From Tenacibaculum singaporense (lineage in GTDB: Bacteria > Bacteroidota > Bacteroidia > Flavobacteriales > Flavobacteriaceae): a DNA stretch of 64,000 nucleotides. Made by a program: the position numbers and the translations under genes. The notes under the pieces were generated by a model. That model was not told the DNA's origin, ran no database searches, and saw nothing but the letters and a program-made list of their open reading frames with translations. The stretch covers positions 124,001 to 188,000 of the forward strand of contig NZ_CP032548.1 in assembly GCF_003867015.1 (NCBI RefSeq). The letters run 5' to 3'. Below, piece by piece: positions 40,921 through 47,837 of this stretch (positions are counted from its first letter, which is position 1; the number at the start of each line of letters is the position of its first letter).

Positions 40921-41198
40921 GCCTATTGTTACAATATACTGTAAATCAATATTTTTTTCATAAATTGCATATGCGATAAAGATGTTTATAACACTACTTT
41001 AGTGTTATAAAAAACTAATCATTAAACTTTAATAAAAAGAGTAATTCATAATAAAATGGTTTACTCTTTTTTGCATCTTTAAAGCTTTTTTTTAAGTAAC
41101 CCACAACCTGAATGTTGTGAGTTACTTACAATAAGTGCTTACTTATCGCTGTGGTGTTTTTGCGCTTTTTGCGTTTTTTTGCGCTTTCTTTTTCATGG

Positions 41199-41426
41199 TT
41201 ATTGTTCAAAACTCTCTACTATCTTTTCTAAAAATTGAATTTTAGGGATATGGTATTTACCGTCTTGAAAGATTGCTTGAATGGTGTTTTTATGGATGCG
41301 GTTTTTAACCGTATTAGGGTGTACCTTTAAATACTTTGCGCAACCATCTACAGTAAGCATCGTATCATTGGCATTAAAAATGGTTAAGGCTTTAAGGTTT
41401 ACTTTTAATAAGTCTGCTTGGGTCAT
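41199..41426 (-). CDS. Excisionase-like helix-turn-helix protein
   Basis: 75 aa from the ATG at 41426. A TTG two codons earlier is a poorer start. The C-terminal half is a MerR/Xis-type winged helix (LTVDGCAKYLKVHPNTVKNRIHKNTIQAIFQDGKYHIPKIQF), as in the HTH_17 excisionase family that bends DNA during excision. It is divergent from the repressor gene with a 162-bp operator-like region between, the usual layout of a lysogeny-type switch. Whether it is an excisionase or only a regulator of the downstream winged-helix gene is not decided. Confidence 0.75.
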   Translation of the reverse strand: MTQADLLKVNLKALTIFNANDTMLTVDGCAKYLKVHPNTVKNRIHKNTIQAIFQDGKYHIPKIQFLEKIVESFEQ

Positions 41427-41497
41427 ATTCAATTTTTAAATTTTTGTGCTATTTTTTATTTTTTGCTCACAAATACCAATAATCTATCGTTAATTGT

Positions 41498-41565
41498 TAT
41501 ATTTGTGGATAATTATGACACAAAAATAAAATCAATTGTCAACTTTTAGAATAAATTGTGGACAA
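41498..41565 (+). promoter_or_regulatory. Repressor promoter with candidate operators
   Basis: TATATTTG at 41498-41505 fits the -7 consensus and reads toward the repressor. TTGTGGATAA (41503-41512, overlapping the -7) and TTGTGGACAA (41556-41565) are direct copies. TTGTCAAC (41536-41543) is close to their reverse complement. Three related sites between divergent regulator genes suggest operators for the CI-like repressor. Confidence 0.45.
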
Positions 41566-41588
41566 AATAATTTAAAGAAATTGATAAG

Positions 41589-42302
41589 ATGTTGAAAACC
41601 AGTTCGGAAATTTTACAGGAGTTATTAGACCATTTAGGTATCAAAGCAAACCGCTTATCAGTAGAGATTGGAGATAATAGCAATTCTCGTATCTACTATG
41701 TAAGAAATGGAAGAAGTAAAATAAGTCCAAAGCTTGCCAAAGCGATTACTAATAGATATAAAGAGATTAACTATATGTATTTGCTTACAGGAGAGGGGGA
41801 ACTTGTCAACAAGGACACTATGGTCAATGCAAATGGAAATGTTTTTGTAGAAAAACCTGATGGTAGTTTTAACGTAACTACACGATTGATTCCTTTTGAT
41901 GCCTATTCTTCTTTTTTAGAAACACTAGATGATGCAAATGTGATTTATGAATGGGAGGAAGTAACTTTTAATGTAGAGAAGTACGGTCGTGGTAATTACG
42001 AAGCGTTTAGGACTAAAAATGATAGTATGAACGGTGGCGGAATTAATGATACCCCTAATAGAGCTTTGGTGTTGGGTAGAGAACTTGGACGCCATCATTG
42101 GATGGATGGATTCAATCCTACTTTATACGGATGGATTATTCTTTCTAAGCAGAATGTTTTTCACAAGGATATTATCGGACTGGATAAAGAAAACGGGACG
42201 ATTATTTGCCATAGTAGAAATAAAAGCCCCGAGTATTCAGATTTTGAGTTAGACCTTAATGAAGTGTATCAAATTTTTAAAGTGATTAAAAGAACGTTTT
42301 AA
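41589..42302 (+). CDS. CI-like phage/element repressor (HTH plus S24-like domain)
   Basis: 237 aa. The N-terminal ~70 residues form a helix-turn-helix (EILQELLDHLGIKANRLSVEIG, RIYYVRNGRSKISPKLAKAI) with the INYMYLLTGEGE linker typical of Bacteroidota XRE repressors. The C-terminal half resembles a LexA/CI S24 domain: AFRTKNDSMNGG holds the expected Ser-Met nucleophile context, followed by a VLGRELGR segment. The catalytic lysine cannot be assigned with confidence. Its stop codon overlaps that of the convergent integrase. It probably keeps the excisionase-like gene off. Confidence 0.8.
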   Translation: MLKTSSEILQELLDHLGIKANRLSVEIGDNSNSRIYYVRNGRSKISPKLAKAITNRYKEINYMYLLTGEGELVNKDTMVNANGNVFVEKPDGSFNVTTRLIPFDAYSSFLETLDDANVIYEWEEVTFNVEKYGRGNYEAFRTKNDSMNGGGINDTPNRALVLGRELGRHHWMDGFNPTLYGWIILSKQNVFHKDIIGLDKENGTIICHSRNKSPEYSDFELDLNEVYQIFKVIKRTF

Positions 42303-43585
42303 CCCCAAGTAATATTCATATAATCAAATACAGAGTCTTGACTTGTTTTTTTATACTTGGCTAAAGTTTCTGTATTCCTTATCCCTGTAATTTTCATAAT
42401 GATGTGGTCGGGCATTCCTTTTTCCGAAGATAATGTTATGAACGTTCTTCTCGCTGTGTGGCTGACTACCATTTTCCACTTTTCCTGATACTCAACTTCT
42501 TTTTTATTCCCTCTATGCGTAGTTTTCTTTACTATATTATTAATTTTAGCCCTCATACACACTTCCTTAATGTATGGATTAAATTTTTGTGTAGACATTT
42601 GAGGTATTTTCCAATCAAACCTATCCAATAATACCCTTAATTTATTATGCAAGGGAATAAAACTTTCTTTTTCTGTTTTATCTGCCCTTTTGATTATTAT
42701 TTCTCCTTTTTTAGTTTGCACTATATCTTCTTTTTCAAAAACAGAATAATCCGAAAAGCGTTGTCCTGAATATACACCTATCAAAAAAATATCTCTAGCT
42801 CTCTGTAGAACTTCACTTCTTAAATAAACCCTTTCTATTTTCTTTATTTCTTCGTCTGTCAAATGAATATCATCGGTATCGTATTCATCAACTGGATTTG
42901 TTAATTCCTGAATTTCAATTTTATAATTTTTTCTTACCCATTTTAAAAATGTGAATAATAAATTAACATGCCTATATAATGTATTGTCTGATTGACCTAC
43001 TTTTGGAACTATAGACTTTATTTCTTTAGCTTTTTTCTTATCTACCAAGTTCGGGAAATCACGTAAAAAACCGCAATAAGCATCTAACCAATTTTCGTTT
43101 AAATCTGTAAAAACTGTTTGCCTTTTCTTATAAACATCAAATAAGGTTATCTTATTCTTTAAATTGGTATATTTCTTCTTCCAATTATCCGACACTCCAC
43201 CTCCTTTTTTCTTATTTTCAATAAATACTTCAATAGCATCTTTAACATTAAAAGGTATCTTATCATCCTTATAATTTGCATTAAATTTTTTCTCAAAAAT
43301 TAGTTTTAAATCTTCTCTTGTTAAATGTCGGTTTTGAATTTTAAAATCAGAAATCGCATCTTCTAAATGTTTCCTATAATTATCCAAAACAAGAGCTATT
43401 TGTTTATTCTTTTTTCCAGATGCTCCACGTTTTAATTTTGGGTATCGGGCAGAGAAATCCCAATCCGCAGGAATTATTTTTTGTCCTGTACTGTATTTGA
43501 AGTTTTTCTTTTCAGCTTTTAAATGATAAATTAAATCAATTACTGTAGCTTTGTCTGACTTGGGTTGTTTAAGATAAAAATACAT
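42299..43585 (-). CDS. Tyrosine site-specific integrase
   Basis: 428 aa from the ATG at 43585; a TTG start 27 nt upstream would add nine residues. It has an arm-type DNA-binding N-terminus (YFYLKQPKSDKATVIDL, STGQKIIPADWDF), a SAM-like core-binding domain (about 110-220) and a C-terminal catalytic domain. Catalytic residues: box I Arg in YSGQRFSDYS, Lys in IIKRADKTEKE, HTARR (HxxR), and Tyr in TLAKYKK. At the usual box III histidine (LGH) this protein has TGI, an uncommon substitution. The gene begins 160 bp from attR, as expected for a tRNA-targeting element. Confidence 0.93.
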   Translation of the reverse strand: MYFYLKQPKSDKATVIDLIYHLKAEKKNFKYSTGQKIIPADWDFSARYPKLKRGASGKKNKQIALVLDNYRKHLEDAISDFKIQNRHLTREDLKLIFEKKFNANYKDDKIPFNVKDAIEVFIENKKKGGGVSDNWKKKYTNLKNKITLFDVYKKRQTVFTDLNENWLDAYCGFLRDFPNLVDKKKAKEIKSIVPKVGQSDNTLYRHVNLLFTFLKWVRKNYKIEIQELTNPVDEYDTDDIHLTDEEIKKIERVYLRSEVLQRARDIFLIGVYSGQRFSDYSVFEKEDIVQTKKGEIIIKRADKTEKESFIPLHNKLRVLLDRFDWKIPQMSTQKFNPYIKEVCMRAKINNIVKKTTHRGNKKEVEYQEKWKMVVSHTARRTFITLSSEKGMPDHIIMKITGIRNTETLAKYKKTSQDSVFDYMNITWG

Positions 43586-43616
43586 AATTACAATTTTTCC
43601 CAAATATAACAAAAAG

Positions 43617-43634
43617 GGAAAGAGAACGGGAAAG
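43617..43634 (+). repeat. Right GGAAAG-N6-GGAAAG motif (candidate integrase arm site)
   Basis: Two GGAAAG hexamers with 12-bp period followed by an A-tract, just upstream of the integrase start and 111 bp inside attR. Same orientation and spacing as 12933-12950. Confidence 0.45.
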
Positions 43635-43744
43635 AAAAACTATTTTTAACTGTATTTACACAAAACAAAAACACACAACAAACCCTTGTAAAACCTATAT
43701 TTTATTGGGTTTTTGAATTTTCACACACAACAACAAACAATTAC

Positions 43745-43772
43745 TTCGAGTCCATGTGGGACCACCTTTAAA
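43745..43772 (+). repeat. Right attachment repeat (attR), displaced tRNA 3' end
   Basis: TTCGAG-T-CCATGTGGGACCAC-C-TTTAAA repeats the last 20 nt of the tRNA plus 8 flanking bases, with two mismatches to 12864-12891. There is no tRNA 5' half here. The T variant keeps the T-loop valid, so this was probably the original 3' end before integration. Confidence 0.8.
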
Positions 43773-43799
43773 GCATCAACATTTAGTTGGTGCTTTTTT
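43769..43799 (+). terminator. Original tRNA terminator, displaced by the island
   Basis: AAAGCATCAAC - ATTTA - GTTGGTGCTTT stem (one T-G pair) followed by TTTT, directly after attR. It corresponds to the position of the tRNA terminator now provided by 12889-12927. Confidence 0.75.
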
Positions 43800-44069
43800 G
43801 TTTTTAAAAAACACTCCTACTCACTAAACACCAACACATTACACATAAAACATCTTTAAAACACATTTTTTTCGTATCTTTAAGTCACTCCTCGAAAAGG
43901 TTTTTCAAAAAGAAATAAACTAATAATTTACTAGCGATTTAATTTTACAGTATAACAAACATGTTGAATTAATCAACAATAAAGAAATAAGATGAAACAA
44001 AACTAACACTACAACTCTTCATTAGTTACATCACTCTCAGTAAACCTTTATCGCACAAACTTTATAGAG

Positions 44070-44657
44070 ATGACTACTAAAGAAACCGAACTTAAAGAAA
44101 GCATAGGTTTATTTACCACAAAAAAAGAGCCTAGAAAATCTTTCGCTACTTACCAACGAAACCAAAATAAGTTCTACCTGAGTACTTTAAACTTAATTGA
44201 TAGAAAAGCAGCTATTATGCTAAAAGTGAACGCTACAATACTTTCAGCTTCTGTTATTTTCTTCAACTACATTACTGAGATTAACTTCGGTGTTAAAATT
44301 GCCATTATATTAATTATAACATCTTTTATTTCTTTAATTTTTTCCATATTAGCCTCTAAACCAAACAGCTTAGCCTTTTACAAACGGTTTAAAAGAGATG
44401 TTGTTTCTAAATACAAAAAGAGAGAGGAAAACCTTTTTATGATAGGAATGTCAAGTGGCAAAACATTAGAAGAATACGAAAAAGCTTATAACAAAGTTTT
44501 AAACAGTCAAGAATTACAAATAGGCAATCAAGTTCGAACTATGTTTTTATTAGAAAAAGAGATGAAACGTGGGTATTTTTATTTAGAACTGGCCTATAGC
44601 AGTTTTTTAATAGGACTTCTTATTTTAATTTTAGTGTTGTTTTTTGCTAATATTTAG
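44070..44657 (+). CDS. Pycsar-effector-like transmembrane protein (DUF5706-type)
   Basis: 195 aa. A soluble N-terminus leads to NLIDRKAAIMLKVNATILS, resembling the start of the DUF5706/Pycsar-TM domain, then a helix pair (about 55-95). A charged cytosolic segment follows (FYKRFKRDVVSKYKKREENLF) and a final membrane helix (FLIGLLILILVLFFANI). In Pycsar phage defence, proteins of this family are membrane effectors gated by cyclic nucleotides. No cyclase gene is adjacent, and many flavobacterial homologues are unlinked to defence, so a defence role is not claimed. It is just outside the island, 297 bp past attR, with a TATCTTTA promoter-like element near 43873. Confidence 0.65.
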   Translation: MTTKETELKESIGLFTTKKEPRKSFATYQRNQNKFYLSTLNLIDRKAAIMLKVNATILSASVIFFNYITEINFGVKIAIILIITSFISLIFSILASKPNSLAFYKRFKRDVVSKYKKREENLFMIGMSSGKTLEEYEKAYNKVLNSQELQIGNQVRTMFLLEKEMKRGYFYLELAYSSFLIGLLILILVLFFANI

Positions 44658-44709
44658 ACTTACTATCTTCCTAAGAAAAAGAAACACCTTTTTAACTCTA
44701 AAAACAGCG

Positions 44710-46155
44710 TTATTCTTTCTTTTCTTTTGAATCATTTTTTTTAAACCCAATTCTTCTTCTTGACTCTTGATCTTTTCTTTTTAATTCCGTTTCTAATTTT
44801 TTATATCTGCTTATATCTTTTATAGTTACAACCACTGCTGCAATGTGATTCCCATTATCAATTATAGGTCTTCCACTCAACAACACTCTTCTTATTTCAT
44901 TCGTTTCTTTATGCATCAATAACACATCAATATCGTTGGTTACTTTACCTTCCAAGGCTAGTTCAGCTGGTAAGTTTTGAACTGGAAAAACTTTACCATC
45001 ATATGAGTTCAACACTTTAAAATGATCTGAAAAATCAATAGATATTTTTGAATCATCTTCTATCCCAAAAAGCTCATTAGCAACCTCATTAGCCAATATA
45101 ACCTGTTTATCCGTATTTGCTACTAACACTCCATCACTAATGTTTTCTATAATCATATTCAACTTTTGTTGATTTTCATACAGCTCATTCATTCTTTTTT
45201 CATTCTCTTCTTGAAATAATAAGTCTTTGGTTATATCTCTAACCACAGCATATAATGTTCCCGTATTCGTATCTGAAGTAGCATTCCAAGACAACCATTT
45301 AATACTTTTATCCTTACAAATCCATCGGTTATTAAAACTTATTAAATTCGCACCCTCTTCTAGCTTCTTAATTGCCTCTTTTGTTTTTTCAATATCTTCA
45401 GGAAAAATGTAAGTAGCAAACGGAGTATTCAAAAGCTCTTCTTTTGTATACCCTAGAAGATCACTTAACGAAGTATTTACTTTTAAAAACCTCTCATTAG
45501 ATGCTATAACCAAACTATCTATAGACATATTAAAAAAAGTATCCGCAGCCTTTTGCGACTCCATAATTGTTTTTCTTTCTGTAATATCTGTAGATATACT
45601 TCCAATAGCATAAACTCTGTTTGAAATATCGAATAAAGGAAACTTAACAGATAAGTACGTATGTTTTCCATCAGGCTGCTCAATCTCTTCTTCTATTTGA
45701 ATTTCTTCACCTAGCTTCATAGCCTCTAAATCGGCTTCGAGATATCTATCTGCTAATTCTTTTGGTAAAATGTCATGATCCGTTTTTCCTATTAAATCTT
45801 TACCATATGCTTCAAAAATTGATTGATACTTTTTATTCACCAACATATACTCCCCATTAATTTTTTTTACAGAGATAGCATTTGTTGTATTATTAATTAT
45901 AGAGTGTAATAATTCTTGACTTTTTACAAGCTCTTCTTCCGATTTTTTTTTTGCCTTTATCTGCGCCTTTAAAACAAAGAAAACTGTTGTTAACATTCCT
46001 AAAATAACAACTATTAACCCTAATGAAACCCAATTCCACCAAGCATCACTGGTATTAAAATTTATTTGTTTTAAATAAATAATACCCAACGCTATAACCA
46101 TAATGCTATTTATGATATAACCGTACAAGTTCTTTCTTTCCATTGAGGTTTTCAT
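44710..46155 (-). CDS. Membrane PAS-domain protein without an output domain
   Basis: 481 aa. Two N-terminal membrane helices (IMVIALGIIYL, LGLIVVILGMLTTVFFVL) and a short coiled coil lead to three PAS folds. PAS1 is about 85-200 (IINNTTNAISVKKINGEYMLVN, then ISTDITERK), PAS2 about 205-320 (LKVNTSLSDLLGYTKEELLN) and PAS3 about 335-455 (NISDGVLVANTDKQVILAN, VTIKDISRYK). It ends in a short basic helix with no kinase, GGDEF or HTH domain, so it is either a signalling adaptor or a truncated kinase. No histidine kinase sequence is visible downstream. Confidence 0.8.
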   Translation of the reverse strand: MKTSMERKNLYGYIINSIMVIALGIIYLKQINFNTSDAWWNWVSLGLIVVILGMLTTVFFVLKAQIKAKKKSEEELVKSQELLHSIINNTTNAISVKKINGEYMLVNKKYQSIFEAYGKDLIGKTDHDILPKELADRYLEADLEAMKLGEEIQIEEEIEQPDGKHTYLSVKFPLFDISNRVYAIGSISTDITERKTIMESQKAADTFFNMSIDSLVIASNERFLKVNTSLSDLLGYTKEELLNTPFATYIFPEDIEKTKEAIKKLEEGANLISFNNRWICKDKSIKWLSWNATSDTNTGTLYAVVRDITKDLLFQEENEKRMNELYENQQKLNMIIENISDGVLVANTDKQVILANEVANELFGIEDDSKISIDFSDHFKVLNSYDGKVFPVQNLPAELALEGKVTNDIDVLLMHKETNEIRRVLLSGRPIIDNGNHIAAVVVTIKDISRYKKLETELKRKDQESRRRIGFKKNDSKEKKE

Positions 46156-46446
46156 TTGCGCACGATATTTATTATACTAATATATTGAATTTTAGAAACA
46201 TAAAAACAAAAACCATTACTTAAAACACTAAAGATCAATATTTTTTAAATCAATTTAACTTCTTAACCTAAACTCTCTCAAGTCTAACATATTTCATTAA
46301 TAACCCTCGCTTCATAACATACTTCTCAGTAAATAATCATTAAAAGCTTCAAAAACAGAATTGGATATGAGATACATCAACAGTCATTTTAATTCAAAAG
46401 CTCAACACTTAAAGGTTCTCTTTTTTGAAAACCTCTTTTTAATCAG

Positions 46447-46454
46447 TACCTTTG
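46447..46454 (+). promoter_or_regulatory. -7 promoter element TACCTTTG with TTG about 17 bp upstream
   Basis: Exact TAnnTTTG match with a TTTTTTG tract at 46423-46429 as possible -33. It reads toward the porin-BCCT-usp genes, giving a ~200-nt leader. Confidence 0.5.
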
Positions 46455-46461
46455 CAGCCTT

Positions 46462-46563
46462 ATGATAAAAAAACTCAAAGACAAAAAGAATAAACGAATT
46501 TTCAGTTTTAACTTTTTAGTTTTTAGAAATCAGTCAGATAAATTCATTCCTCCCTCAGAATAA
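46462..46563 (+). CDS. Possible 33-aa small protein right after a promoter
   Basis: ATG 8 nt after the -7 element; basic N-terminus (MIKKLKDKKNKRIFSF) and a TAA at 46561-46563. It could be a leaderless small ORF or chance. No family is recognised. The rest of 46156-46660 holds no other gene. Confidence 0.25.
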   Translation: MIKKLKDKKNKRIFSFNFLVFRNQSDKFIPPSE

Positions 46564-46660
46564 TCATCATTTTTTTAAGCTAGAAAGAGCTTTCTCTTAT
46601 CCTTTCACTTGAAAATGTGCTTTTACGAGTACGCTTTCTTTACATTTATTAAAATAAATA

Positions 46661-47818
46661 ATGAATTTCACAAAAAAAAGCCTAGTCTTAGTCGCTTTTT
46701 CTTTTGTTACAGTTATGTTTTCACAAGAAAAGCCTGAGGTTAAAATTGGCGGAGCACTACGATTTAACTATAACCTATCTTCTTGGAAAGATGGTCAAAA
46801 AAAACGTGGAGGCGATTTCGGTTTCGACGTCTTCAGAATTAACGCTAAAGCAAAATACAAAGGAATAAAACTTAATGCCGAGTACCGTTTTTATTCTCAA
46901 AGTTTTGGAGGCGGTATGCTCAAACAAGGTTGGATAGGGTATGATTTTAATGAAAAAGACAACATTCAATTAGGATTAACACAAGTACCTTTTGGTATTA
47001 CTCAATACAATTCTCATAGTTGGTTTTTTGGTATTAACTATTACCTTGGTTTAGAAGACGACCATGATATGGGATTAAAATTCACCCACAAAGGCGAAAA
47101 ATGGGAATATGCTTTCGCTTTTTTAAAAAATGCTGAAGAACTTAATTTTGGAAGCAACTCTGATGTTTCTGATAGTCGATACTCATACGATGTTGCCTCT
47201 ATAGACATTGATGGAGATGGTACCTTAGACTTAAGGTATAAAGAAACAAACCAATTAAATGGGAAAGTAAATTATCACTTCGGAAATAAAAACACACAAC
47301 ACAAAATAGGGTTTTCTGCACAATATGGTGGTCTCTATAATTTAGACACCGAAGACACCTCTAGTCATCATGCCTTTGCCTTACACTATCAATTAAACGT
47401 GAAAAACTTTGATGCTAAAGCACAAGTATCTAAATACAAATACAACACAAAGAATACTACTTATAAAGATCTTATAGCCTTAACTGCTTATGGAGCTCCT
47501 TACCTTACTGCAACAGAAGCAACAACATATACTTTAGGCGCTGCATATACCTTCCCTGTGAAATGGAAGCCTATTTCTAGTATACAAGTTTATAATGATT
47601 TTGGTTATATGGGTAAAACAGCTGAGAATTTTGAAGACAGTATTATGAATGTTTTTGGGTTCTTGGTAACAGCTGGCAATGTTTATACTTATATAGACTT
47701 TGCAGCAGGAAAAGATCATCCTTGGTTAGGACCTGTATGGACAAATGCTTTAGCCAACGGAACTCCTAATGCTAATTGGGATATGAGATTTAACATAAAT
47801 ATTGGATATTATTTTTAA
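46661..47818 (+). CDS. Outer-membrane porin linked to a BCCT transporter
   Basis: 385 aa with signal peptide MNFTKKSLVLVAFSFVTVMFSQ. The mature chain is an alternating aromatic/polar beta-barrel (VKIGGALRFNYNLSS, IKLNAEYRFYSQSFGG, NIQLGLTQVPFGI, MRFNINIGYYF with terminal aromatic), resembling OprO/P-type porins. It contains one Asp-rich loop (IDIDGDGTLDL). It starts the operon with BCCT (19-nt gap) and a universal stress protein. It is probably the outer-membrane entry route for the BCCT substrate (inference from linkage). Confidence 0.85.
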   Translation: MNFTKKSLVLVAFSFVTVMFSQEKPEVKIGGALRFNYNLSSWKDGQKKRGGDFGFDVFRINAKAKYKGIKLNAEYRFYSQSFGGGMLKQGWIGYDFNEKDNIQLGLTQVPFGITQYNSHSWFFGINYYLGLEDDHDMGLKFTHKGEKWEYAFAFLKNAEELNFGSNSDVSDSRYSYDVASIDIDGDGTLDLRYKETNQLNGKVNYHFGNKNTQHKIGFSAQYGGLYNLDTEDTSSHHAFALHYQLNVKNFDAKAQVSKYKYNTKNTTYKDLIALTAYGAPYLTATEATTYTLGAAYTFPVKWKPISSIQVYNDFGYMGKTAENFEDSIMNVFGFLVTAGNVYTYIDFAAGKDHPWLGPVWTNALANGTPNANWDMRFNINIGYYF

Positions 47819-47837
47819 TAGAATAAAACATTAACAC

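Larger units (their letters stand above)
40701..41198. other. Hairpin-rich intergenic region of the mobile-element block
   Basis: Five strong inverted repeats lie in 360 bp. They are 40767-40792 (10-bp perfect stem), 40880-40915 (14 pairs, two G-T), 40985-41011 (12-bp perfect stem, CTT loop), 41034-41071 (11 bp, then T-tract) and 41094-41127 (13 of 14). The motif CTAATCAYTAAACTTT occurs at 40902 and 41015. A 17-codon basic minus-strand frame (MKKKAQKNAKSAKTPQR, 41143-41196) begins 3 nt after the excisionase-like gene stops. TTACTTATCRCTGTGGTGTT at 41139-41158 also occurs inside the neighbouring gene at 39643-39662. Possible roles: origin, attenuators or small RNA. Confidence 0.5.
12864..43772. 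mobile_element. tRNA-integrated genomic island (about 30.9 kb)
   Basis: The limits are the tRNA 3' end and its displaced 28-bp copy (26/28 identical). A tyrosine integrase gene begins 160 bp inside the right repeat. The same double GGAAAG motif is found just inside each end. Cargo: integrase remnant, curli operon, RadC-like gene, giant adhesin with PorP/SprF and OmpA partners, winged-helix protein, excisionase-like gene, repressor, integrase. No relaxase, T4SS or phage structural gene is present, so this is an island or integrative mobilisable element rather than a prophage or complete ICE. The cargo may have accreted in several events, and whether it still excises is unknown. Confidence 0.75.

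Noticed and set aside
41143..41196. 17-codon basic peptide after the excisionase-like gene
   Set aside because: Too short and low-complexity (Lys/Ala/Gln) to claim as a gene; mentioned only within the hairpin-rich region.
43745..43765. Second tRNA gene
   Set aside because: Only the last ~20 nt of the tRNA are present with no D-arm or anticodon arm; it is the attachment repeat.
44070..44657. Calling this a complete Pycsar defence system
   Set aside because: No nucleotidyl cyclase gene is in the window, and the family also occurs outside defence loci.
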